From Actinacidiphila alni (lineage in GTDB: Bacteria; Actinomycetota; Actinomycetes; Streptomycetales; Streptomycetaceae), in contig NZ_FONG01000019.1 of the NCBI RefSeq assembly GCF_900112845.1, forward strand, positions 62,001-126,000: a stretch of 64,000 nucleotides of DNA, written 5' to 3'. The first letter of the stretch is position 1; every line of letters starts with the position of its first letter. This document shows positions 17,655-25,182 of the stretch, in pieces. The position numbers and the translations under genes are program-made. The notes below the pieces were generated by a model. The model saw only the letters and a list, made by a program, of their open reading frames with translations, was not told the origin of the DNA and ran no database searches.

Positions 17655-18824
17655 GTGACGGTGTTGATGGTGATCGCAGGGGTGTCGTTGCTGGCCTGGG
17701 TGTGGCTGGTGGCCGGGCAGGGCGGTTTCTGGCGGACCGACGTACGGCTGCCGGCCAGGGCGCCACTGGAACGGTGGCCCTCGGTGGCCGTCGTGGTGCC
17801 CGCGCGGGACGAGGCGGGTGTGCTCGGGACGAGCCTGCCGTCACTGCTGGCCCAGGACTACCCCGGGCACGCGGAGGTCTTCCTCGTGGACGACGGCAGC
17901 ACCGACGGCACCGGCGACCTGGCCCGTGCACTGGCCGAGCGGCACGGCGGCCTGGCGCTGACGGTCACTTCCCCCGGCGAGCCGCCGGCCGGCTGGACGG
18001 GCAAGCTGTGGGCGGTGCGGCACGGCATCGCGCTGGCCGGTGAACGGACGGGCGCGGAATTCCTGCTGCTGACCGACGCCGACATCGCGCACGAGCCGGA
18101 CAGCCTGCGTGAGCTGACCGCCGCCGCGGTCTCGGCCGACCTCGACATGGTGTCGCTGATGGCGCGGCTGCGCGTGGAGACCGGCTGGGAGCGGCTGATC
18201 GTCCCGGCGTTCGTGTACTTCTTCGCCCAGCTCTACCCCTTCCGCTGGATCAACAGGGCCGGCTCCCGTACGGCCGCGGCGGCCGGCGGCTGTGTGCTGA
18301 TCCGGGCGTCCGCGGTGGCCGCCGCCGGGGTGCCGGACTCGATCCGGCAGTCGGTGATCGACGATGTGGCGCTGGCCCGCGCGGTGAAGCGGTCGGGCGG
18401 GCGGATCTGGCTGGGCCTGGCGGAGCGGGTGGACAGCGTGCGGCCCTACCCGGACCTCGGCGAGCTGTGGCGGATGGTCTCGCGCAGCGCGTACGCCCAG
18501 CTGCGGCACAATCCCGCGGTGCTGCTCGGCACGGTGCTCGGCCTCGCGCTGATCTATCTGGTGCCGCCGGTCGCGGCGGTCGGCGGGGCGGTCGCCGGGG
18601 CCTGGCCGCTGTGCGCGCTGGGGTTCGCCGCGTGGGCGGTGATGACGGCCAGCTATCTGCCGATGCTGCGCTACTACGGCCAGCGGTGGTGGCTGGCGCC
18701 GACGCTGCCGTACACGGCCGCGCTGTATCTGCTGATGACGGTGGACTCGGCGGTCGAGCACTACCGCGGGCGGGGCGCGGCCTGGAAGGGCCGCACCTAC
18801 GCGCGGCCCGACGCCTCGCTGTGA
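17655..18824 (+). CDS. Glycosyltransferase family 2, HpnB-like membrane protein
   Basis: A 389-residue protein: an N-terminal membrane helix, a GT-A domain (VAVVVPARDEAGVL, FLVDDGSTDGT, metal-binding LTDADI near 140) and several C-terminal membrane helices (about 275-360). The WTGKLWAVRHG and late WKGRTY motifs are those of HpnB-type transferases found in hopanoid gene clusters, although the exact reaction of HpnB is unsettled. No hopanoid cyclase or squalene gene is nearby. The start appears leaderless: CAGACT at 17642-17647 ends 7 nt before the GTG. Divergent from the racemase gene. Confidence 0.85.
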   Translation: MTVLMVIAGVSLLAWVWLVAGQGGFWRTDVRLPARAPLERWPSVAVVVPARDEAGVLGTSLPSLLAQDYPGHAEVFLVDDGSTDGTGDLARALAERHGGLALTVTSPGEPPAGWTGKLWAVRHGIALAGERTGAEFLLLTDADIAHEPDSLRELTAAAVSADLDMVSLMARLRVETGWERLIVPAFVYFFAQLYPFRWINRAGSRTAAAAGGCVLIRASAVAAAGVPDSIRQSVIDDVALARAVKRSGGRIWLGLAERVDSVRPYPDLGELWRMVSRSAYAQLRHNPAVLLGTVLGLALIYLVPPVAAVGGAVAGAWPLCALGFAAWAVMTASYLPMLRYYGQRWWLAPTLPYTAALYLLMTVDSAVEHYRGRGAAWKGRTYARPDASL

Positions 18825-18852
18825 CGGAGACGGAGGCGGTGGAGGCGCGCCG

Positions 18853-20121
18853 TCATTTGCGGCCCGGGGTCCAGTTCAGCCCCCAGCCGTAGGCGTAGTC
18901 GACGGTGCGCTGCGGGCTGACCCCCCGCCGGGGCACCAGATAGCGGGCCTCGCGCCGGACGACGAGGTCGCTGCCGTCCCGGGTCACCAGTGCGAGGGCG
19001 CAGACGTTGGACTGCACGGTGCATTCGTCGAGGACGAAGTCGACGGGTGCGCCGTGCTGCGGCTGGAGGGTGACGGTGGCGTGCAGCCCGGCGAAGCTGC
19101 GGGCGCCCTCGTAGATCGTGACGAAGATCAGGATCCGCCGGAAGTGCGCGGTGTGGTCCAGATTGACGGTGAGATTCTCGCCGGTCGCGGTGGCGCCGGT
19201 GCGGTCGTCGCCGTCGAGCAGGATGAAGGGCGGCTGGTGGAAGGAGCCGAAGGCGTCGCCGAGCGCCTGCACCACGCCCTTGCTGCCGTCGGACAGTTCG
19301 AACAGCGCGCACAGGTCGAGGTCGACTCCGCCGCCCTTGCGGTAGCTGCTTCCGGTGCGCGAGGTGTCGACCTGCCAGCTCAGATTGACCCGCAGCGCGC
19401 CGGTCGTGCCGCCCTGTTTGGTGAGGGAGACGGCGGGCGCGTCCTTGGTGAGCGTGACCTTGGACAGCCGGACGGGTGCCGGTGCCGGCGGGACCACGGG
19501 TGCGGGTGCAGGAGCCGGTGCCGACGGGGCCACGGACGCCGGTGCCGGTGCCGCAAGCGTCCGGTTGCCGGGCGCCGATTCCGGTATCCGGTCCGGCAGT
19601 TGGTCCGGGCGCAGCCCGTACGCGGCGCCGAGCCCGGCGAGCCCGGTGTCGTACCCCTGGCCGACCGCGCGGAATTTCCAGCCACCGCCGCGCCGGTAGT
19701 ACTCGCCGAGGACGTACGCCGTCTCGGCCGTCGCGCCCTCGCAGTCGAAGAGCGCGGCCTCAACTCCCCCGTTGCCGACCCGCAGCCGCAGTCCGGGGAT
19801 CCGGCCGAAGGTGCCGCCCTCGGCGCGGGCGACGATCAGCACGACGGTGACGGCGGGTTCGACGGACGTCAGGTCCACCGAAAGAGTGTCAGTGGCCGTG
19901 CCCTGCGCGGCCGTGGCGTCGCCGCCCTCGTAGCGCACCGCTCCTGACGGGTGGGCGGGCGCGGCGGCGTGCACCAGGTCGTCGGGGCCGCGCGCGGCCC
20001 CGTCCGCGACGAGCAGCGCGCAGACGTCGGCGCGCGGGATGTCCGCACCGGCACGCCTGCTGAACTCCACCCGCAGGACCGCTGTGGGCAGCGGAACGTT
20101 CTCACCCTTGCGCAGCGTCAT
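18853..20121 (-). CDS. TerD family protein with two TerD domains
   Basis: A 422-residue protein. Residues about 1-175 form a divergent TerD domain (MTLRKGENVPLP, HPSGAVRYEG, FGRIPGLRLRVG). A Pro/Ala linker (about 185-230) follows. The second, canonical TerD domain has VRLSKVTLTKD, then GGGVDLDLCALFEL and GDDRTGATATGENLTVNL, which holds the calcium-binding acidic residues. TerD proteins bind calcium and are linked to tellurite and membrane stress responses in Streptomyces. The first domain lacks the usual DLDxxA acidic cluster and may not bind calcium. The ATG at 20121 has GAGGGGGA about 6 nt upstream. No other ter genes are near. Confidence 0.9.
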   Translation of the reverse strand: MTLRKGENVPLPTAVLRVEFSRRAGADIPRADVCALLVADGAARGPDDLVHAAAPAHPSGAVRYEGGDATAAQGTATDTLSVDLTSVEPAVTVVLIVARAEGGTFGRIPGLRLRVGNGGVEAALFDCEGATAETAYVLGEYYRRGGGWKFRAVGQGYDTGLAGLGAAYGLRPDQLPDRIPESAPGNRTLAAPAPASVAPSAPAPAPAPVVPPAPAPVRLSKVTLTKDAPAVSLTKQGGTTGALRVNLSWQVDTSRTGSSYRKGGGVDLDLCALFELSDGSKGVVQALGDAFGSFHQPPFILLDGDDRTGATATGENLTVNLDHTAHFRRILIFVTIYEGARSFAGLHATVTLQPQHGAPVDFVLDECTVQSNVCALALVTRDGSDLVVRREARYLVPRRGVSPQRTVDYAYGWGLNWTPGRK

Positions 20122-20315
20122 CGGATCCCCCTCACGCGGCTGCCGTGACGCCCGGTAACACCACGGACGCACGGCTTTTACCTGATCACATCATGAGACG
20201 CTGACCGTTTTCCCCGGATTCGCTCAGATTGGGGACGCGGGGTCACTCCACGCACCGCAAACAACCCGAAAATCGGTCTCCCCAACGACCACATCGTGGG
20301 CTTAACTTATGCCCC

Positions 20316-20963
20316 ATGAGCTCCCCCCGCGGTTCTTATGGTGGCGGCTACAGCGGCTACTACCCCTCGTCATCGTCCTTCCCGGACACCCCGATCTACG
20401 ACAGCCTCGTGGCCGAGCGGGGCACACCGCAGATCGCCCCCATCCGCGTGCCGTCTCCCTACACCCCGTACGAGAGCGGCGCCGGATACGGCGGTTACGC
20501 CGGCAGCAACCTCCCCGCGCTGCCCGCGCTTCCCGCACTGCCCTCCGGGCCTTCGGCCCCCTCGCCGCAGTACACCCAGCCGCAGCCGGCCGCGCAGAAC
20601 GGCTACCAGGCGCCCGGCGGTTACCAGCAGCCGCCCACGCCGTACATCCCCCAGCAGGCGTCCGCCCCGCGCGGCGGCGGCTTCCCGGGGAACGGCTTCA
20701 ACGGCGCGCCCGGCATGAACGGCATGAACGGCGCCGGCGGCGGCTTCAACGGCTCCGGCAACGGTTACAGCAACGGCGCCGGTTACCCGCAGCCGCCGCA
20801 GCCCTCGCCGTCGGGCTACGAGGCCGCGCGGCCGGTGCCGCCGCGTCCCGTACCGCCCCGGCAGGTGCCCGGCGGGCACCCGGAGGAGCAGTATCCGCGG
20901 CGCAACCTCGGCCTGGGCGTGCCGCCTTCACAGCAGCCCGGGGGCGGCTACTACCAGGGCTGA
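20316..20963 (+). CDS. DUF6643 family protein (Pro/Gly/Tyr-rich)
   Basis: A 215-residue hydrophilic protein. The conserved part is FPDTPIYDSLVAERGTPQIAPIRVP (about 24-48). The rest is disordered Pro/Gln/Gly/Asn/Tyr-rich repeats, including ALPALPALPALPSG and NGMNGAGGG-type runs. This pattern is recognisable as the streptomycete family DUF6643, of unknown function. The ATG at 20316 appears leaderless: TAACTT (20303-20308) ends 7 nt upstream and there is no Shine-Dalgarno sequence. It is divergent from the TerD gene across 194 bp. No signal peptide or membrane helix. Confidence 0.85.
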   Translation: MSSPRGSYGGGYSGYYPSSSSFPDTPIYDSLVAERGTPQIAPIRVPSPYTPYESGAGYGGYAGSNLPALPALPALPSGPSAPSPQYTQPQPAAQNGYQAPGGYQQPPTPYIPQQASAPRGGGFPGNGFNGAPGMNGMNGAGGGFNGSGNGYSNGAGYPQPPQPSPSGYEAARPVPPRPVPPRQVPGGHPEEQYPRRNLGLGVPPSQQPGGGYYQG

Positions 20964-20996
20964 TCACCGGGTCCGCGGTGCTGGCAGGATGGTGGC

Positions 20997-21824
20997 ATGA
21001 CCACGCCCGTCCTGAGCGCGCTGCACATCTATCCGGTCAAGTCGCTGCGCGCCGTCGCGCTGCGGGAAGCGGTCGTGGAGCCGTGGGGGCTCACCGCCGA
21101 CCGCCGCTGGATGCTGGTCGACGCCGAGAAGATGAAGGCCGTGACCCAGCGCGAGCAGCCGCGGCTCGCGCTGCTGTCCGCCGTGCCCGCCCCGGGCGGC
21201 GGCCTGCGGCTGACCGGTCCCGGGCTGCCGCCGCTGGAGGTCGCGGTGCCCGCGCCCGCGGCGCTGGAGACGGTCCGGCTGTTCGCCCACAAGATCGAGG
21301 TGCTGCCCGTGGGGCGGGCCGCCGACGACTGGTTCAGCGGATATCTGGGCGGTCCCGTACGGCTGATGCACCTGGACGACCCGGCGGTGCGGCGGCCGGT
21401 CGACCCCGACTTCGCCGAGCCCGGCGACATGGTCAGCCTGGCCGACGGCTATCCGCTGCTGGTCACCACGAGCGCGTCGCTCGCGGCGCTCAACTCACTG
21501 ATCGCGGGCGGCGAACGGGCCGACGAGGGCCCGCTGCCGATGAACCGCTTCAGGCCGAACGCGGTGGTGGACGGCACGCGGCCGTGGGCCGAGGACGACT
21601 GGCGGCGGGTGCGGATCGGCGAGGTGACCTTCCGGGTACCCAAGCCCTGCGGGCGCTGCGTGATCACCACCACCGACCAGGGCACCGCCGGGCGCGGCAA
21701 GGAGCCGCTGCACACCCTCGGCAAGTACCGAAAGATCGGTTCCAGCCTGGTCTTCGGCCAGAATCTGATCCCCGAGCATCCCGGAACCCTGCGGGTCGGC
21801 GACCCGTTGACCATCGTGGAGTAG
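20997..21824 (+). CDS. MOSC domain-containing protein (mARC/YcbX-like)
   Basis: A 275-residue protein with a MOSC N-terminal beta-barrel (LSALHIYPVKSLRAV) and a MOSC domain with the cysteine of PKPCGRCVITTTDQ, which would bind the molybdenum cofactor. The same segment sits in mitochondrial amidoxime-reducing component and YcbX. These reduce N-hydroxylated compounds with an electron donor. No ferredoxin domain is fused here, unlike YcbX, so the donor must be separate. It follows DUF6643 by 33 bp, but CAGGAT at 20985-20990 ends 6 nt before the ATG, so it may have its own leaderless transcript. Confidence 0.9.
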   Translation: MTTPVLSALHIYPVKSLRAVALREAVVEPWGLTADRRWMLVDAEKMKAVTQREQPRLALLSAVPAPGGGLRLTGPGLPPLEVAVPAPAALETVRLFAHKIEVLPVGRAADDWFSGYLGGPVRLMHLDDPAVRRPVDPDFAEPGDMVSLADGYPLLVTTSASLAALNSLIAGGERADEGPLPMNRFRPNAVVDGTRPWAEDDWRRVRIGEVTFRVPKPCGRCVITTTDQGTAGRGKEPLHTLGKYRKIGSSLVFGQNLIPEHPGTLRVGDPLTIVE

Positions 21825-21917
21825 CGCGTCGGCGTGTGCTCCCGCGACGCCCGCGGACCCACCCGCACGAGTCGCGCCGTTTGCGGTGGTTGAACGGGTG
21901 TGAAGGGGGTGGCGTCC

Positions 21918-22595
21918 ATGGGCCGTCGGAGTCGTCCGCCGGGTCGCGGCAGCCGTGCGGAGCGTCCGGGGCGCCGGCGCGATCGCCACGGCCGGGCCGA
22001 GCGGCTCGGCAGGTACGGATGGCGGTGGCGGCGCAATCCGCTGCGCCGCCGCAGCGACCTGGTCGAGGCGTGGCTCGGCCTGTTCACCGCGGTGCTGCTG
22101 TGCGCGACACCGCTGCTGGGCTGGTGGGCGGGGCATTCGGTGGACCGGGCGCTGCAGCGGGTGGTGCGCACCGAGAACGCGCAGCGCAAGCTGGTCCGGG
22201 CCGAGGTGCTCGACCCGCCGGAGGGCGGCGTCAAGGTCGCCGACAAGGTCGGTACGGCCGATCCGCGCCGCGGCGATCTGCTCCGCTGGACCTCCCGGGA
22301 CCACAAGTCCGTGTACACCGCGCCGGTCTCGCCCGACATCGAGGTGTGGCGCGACGGCCGGATATGGCTGTGGGCCGACCGGGCAGGTGAGCTGGTCCCG
22401 CCGCCGCTGGACGCGGCCACCGCGACGACGCACGCGGTGCTCGCCGGTACGACCGCGGGCTCGGCGTCCGCCGGATTCGTCTTCCTCACCCGGCAGTTGC
22501 TGATGTGGCGGCTGATGCGCCGCAGACTGGCGGGCTGGGAGAAGGACTGGGCCCGGGTCGGCCAGGACTGGGGCCGCGCCGGAGCGGGCGGCTGA
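21918..22595 (+). CDS. Rv1733c-like two-TM membrane protein
   Basis: A 225-residue protein: a basic head, a first helix (about 57-75, AWLGLFTAVLLCATPLLGWW), an outside region with RRGDLLRWTSRDHKSVYTAPV, and a second helix (about 176-195) followed by a basic tail. The layout and VWRDGRIWLWADRAGELVPPP match the actinobacterial Rv1733c family, of unknown function. AAGGGGG about 7 nt before the ATG at 21918 supports that start over the GTG at 21900. The adjacent AAA+ gene is 166 bp downstream in the same direction; the gap is very G-rich with an imperfect CCGTGCCC inverted repeat. Confidence 0.78.
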   Translation: MGRRSRPPGRGSRAERPGRRRDRHGRAERLGRYGWRWRRNPLRRRSDLVEAWLGLFTAVLLCATPLLGWWAGHSVDRALQRVVRTENAQRKLVRAEVLDPPEGGVKVADKVGTADPRRGDLLRWTSRDHKSVYTAPVSPDIEVWRDGRIWLWADRAGELVPPPLDAATATTHAVLAGTTAGSASAGFVFLTRQLLMWRLMRRRLAGWEKDWARVGQDWGRAGAGG

Positions 22596-22761
22596 GCCGG
22601 CGCGGACCGTGCCCGGGAGCGGGGGCCCGGACCGGGCCGCGAGCGGGGGCGGGAGCCGGAGCGGGGCACGGCCGGACCGGTGTTCGTCAACAGGTGCCTT
22701 CCGCGCACGCTACGGTTGATCCCCGGTCAGCAGATGCAAGAGGTGGGGGCACAGCAGCCCG

Positions 22762-25182
22762 ATGGCACATGGCGTGGTCCAGGTGACCAATCCGAACAGC
22801 TCGCGGTGGCGCCGCCGCACGGGCGAGTACGAGTCGCTGGCCGCCGCGGTCGAAGCGGCGGGTGACGGCGACATCCTTTCGGTGAGCCCCGGCACGTACC
22901 GGGAGAATCTGGTGCTGGACCGCGCGGTGACGCTGCGCTGCGCCGACGGCGCCGGGACAGTGCGGATCGCCCCGGCCTCGGGTGTGGCGCTGACGGTACG
23001 GGCCGCCGCGACCGTGCAGGACCTGCTCGTCGAGGGCCAGGACATCTCGGCCGCCGCGCTGCTGGTGGAGGCGTGCGCGCCGGAGCTGACCGGGGTGCGG
23101 ATCAACACCCGTTCCGCGGTCGGCCTCGAGGTCCGCGACGGCGCCCGGCCCACGGTGCGCGGCCTGGTGGTGGACAATCCCGGCGGGCTCGGCATCAGTG
23201 TGCTGGACGCGGCAGGCGGCCTGTTCGAGGAGTGCGAGGTGGTCGCCGCGGGCCAGAGCGGGATCGCGGTGCGCGGCGCCGCGACGCCGCGGCTGGAGCG
23301 CTGCCGGGTGCACCACGCCGCCGGCTCGGGCCTGTCGGTGACCGGCGAGGGCAGTGTGCTGGAGGCGGTGAGCTGCGAGGTGTACGAGATCCGCGGCACC
23401 GGCGCCCAGGTCTCGGCGCGCGCCTCGGCGCACTTCACCGACTGCCAGGTGCACCGGACCACCGGCGACGGCGTCTCGCTGGACACCGACGGCGTGCTGG
23501 CGATGTCGGACTGCGACATCCACGACATCCCGGAGAACGCGGTCGATCTGCGGGCCCGGTCCGTCCTGACGCTGACCCGCTGCCAGATCCGCCGCTTCGG
23601 CCGCAACGGCCTGTCGGTGTGGGACCCGGGCACCCGCGCGGACGCCAACCAGTGCGAGATCCACGACAGTACGGGCGACTACCCGGCGGTCTGGGTGAGC
23701 GACGGCGCCGTCGCCATACTGGACGCGTGCCGGGTGCACGACGTGCCGGACGCGCTGTTCGTCCTGGACCGCGGTTCCCGCGCGGACGTCGTGGACACCG
23801 ACTTCACCCAGATCCGCAACACCGCCGTGTCGGTGAGCGACGGCGCCAATGTCCAGCTCGACGACTGCCGGATCCGGGAGGCCGCCACCGGCGCCTGGTT
23901 CCGTGACCACGGCAGCGGCGGCACCCTCGCCCAGGTCACCGTGGACGACACCGCGACCGGGGTGATCGTCACCAAGGGCGCCGATCCCGCCCTGGAACGC
24001 TGCACCGTCACCAACGCGGCCGAGTCCGGCATCTACGTGTCGGCCGAGGGCCGCGGCACCTTCACCGCGGTGCGGGTCACCGGCAGCCGGGGCTACGGCT
24101 TCCACATCATCGACGGCTGCCGGTCCACGCTGACCCGCTGTCGCACCGAGCGCTGCGCGCGCGGCGGTTACGAATTCGCCGAGCCGGGCCCGGTCACCGA
24201 GGACTGCACCAGCGACCGGGCGGCGACCGCGGCCGATCCGGTGCCGGTGCCCTCGGGCCCCGCGGCAGCGGTGCAGCAGGCGCCGGCGACCCAGTCGTAC
24301 GGGCTGCTCGGCGGTGTGCCGGAGCAGCGTCCCGCGACGCCCGAGGGCTCCGGGATCGTGGAGCGGGCCGCCCGGGACAGCGACGAGGTGCTCGGCGACC
24401 TCGACGCGCTGGTCGGCCTGGACAGCGTCAAGCGCGAGGTGCGCACCCTGATCGACCTGATCGCGGTCGGCCGCCGCCGCCAGGAGGCGGGGCTCAAGGC
24501 GCCGTCCCTGCGCCGCCATCTGGTCTTCACCGGCTCCCCCGGCACCGGCAAGACGACGGTGGCACGGCTGTACGGGGAGATCCTGGCCTCGCTCGGGGTG
24601 CTGGAGCGCGGCCATCTGATCGAGGTGGCCCGCGTGGACCTGGTGGGCGAGCACATCGGGTCGACGGCGATCCGCACCCAGGAGGCGTTCGAACGCGCCC
24701 GCGGCGGTGTGCTGTTCATCGACGAGGCGTACGCGCTGGCCCCGGAGGATTCCGGCCGGGACTTCGGGCGCGAGGCGATCGACACGCTGGTGAAGCTGAT
24801 GGAGGACCACCGGGACGCGGTGGTGGTGATCGTCGCCGGCTACACCGCCGAGATGGAGCGCTTCCTGGCCTCCAATCCCGGTGTGGCGTCCCGTTTCTCA
24901 CGCACCATCACCTTTGGCGACTACACCGCCGAGGAGTTGCTGCGGATCGTGGAGTCGCAGGTCGTCGACCAGGAGTACCGCCTCGCCGACGACGCGGGCG
25001 AGGCGCTGTTGAAGTACTTCACGGCGATCCCGAAGGGCCCGGGCTTCGGCAACGGCCGGGCGGCGCGGCAGACGTTCGAGGCAATGGTCGAGCGGCACGC
25101 GGGCCGGCTGGCCCATGTCACCGAACCCACCCACGAGGAGCTGCAGTTGCTCTATCCGGAGGATCTGCCCGAGCTGCCCTGA
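22762..25182 (+). CDS. Right-handed beta-helix repeat protein fused to a CbxX/SpoVK-type AAA+ ATPase
   Basis: An 806-residue protein of two parts. Residues about 20-490 are a long series of ~23-residue beta-helix (PbH1-like) coils with repeated motifs such as GLSVTGEGS, GVSLDTDG and GISVLDAAG, the kind that forms a parallel beta-solenoid. A Pro/Ala linker (about 495-535) follows. Residues about 550-790 are an AAA+ domain: Walker A GSPGTGKTTVAR at about 590-601, Walker B GVLFIDEAYAL at about 648 and the arginine-finger-like SRFSRTITF. The ATPase part is closest to CbxX/CfxQ, SpoVK and EccA. No signal peptide, so it is probably cytoplasmic. The ATG at 22762 follows AGGTGGGGG. Function unknown; remodelling of a protein partner recognised by the solenoid is an inference. 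Its 3' end overlaps the convergent gene by 31 bp. Confidence 0.88.
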   Translation: MAHGVVQVTNPNSSRWRRRTGEYESLAAAVEAAGDGDILSVSPGTYRENLVLDRAVTLRCADGAGTVRIAPASGVALTVRAAATVQDLLVEGQDISAAALLVEACAPELTGVRINTRSAVGLEVRDGARPTVRGLVVDNPGGLGISVLDAAGGLFEECEVVAAGQSGIAVRGAATPRLERCRVHHAAGSGLSVTGEGSVLEAVSCEVYEIRGTGAQVSARASAHFTDCQVHRTTGDGVSLDTDGVLAMSDCDIHDIPENAVDLRARSVLTLTRCQIRRFGRNGLSVWDPGTRADANQCEIHDSTGDYPAVWVSDGAVAILDACRVHDVPDALFVLDRGSRADVVDTDFTQIRNTAVSVSDGANVQLDDCRIREAATGAWFRDHGSGGTLAQVTVDDTATGVIVTKGADPALERCTVTNAAESGIYVSAEGRGTFTAVRVTGSRGYGFHIIDGCRSTLTRCRTERCARGGYEFAEPGPVTEDCTSDRAATAADPVPVPSGPAAAVQQAPATQSYGLLGGVPEQRPATPEGSGIVERAARDSDEVLGDLDALVGLDSVKREVRTLIDLIAVGRRRQEAGLKAPSLRRHLVFTGSPGTGKTTVARLYGEILASLGVLERGHLIEVARVDLVGEHIGSTAIRTQEAFERARGGVLFIDEAYALAPEDSGRDFGREAIDTLVKLMEDHRDAVVVIVAGYTAEMERFLASNPGVASRFSRTITFGDYTAEELLRIVESQVVDQEYRLADDAGEALLKYFTAIPKGPGFGNGRAARQTFEAMVERHAGRLAHVTEPTHEELQLLYPEDLPELP

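Noticed and set aside
19476-19850. A rightward Arg/Pro-rich frame within the TerD gene
   Set aside because: It is the complement of the Pro/Ala linker and has no independent start signal.
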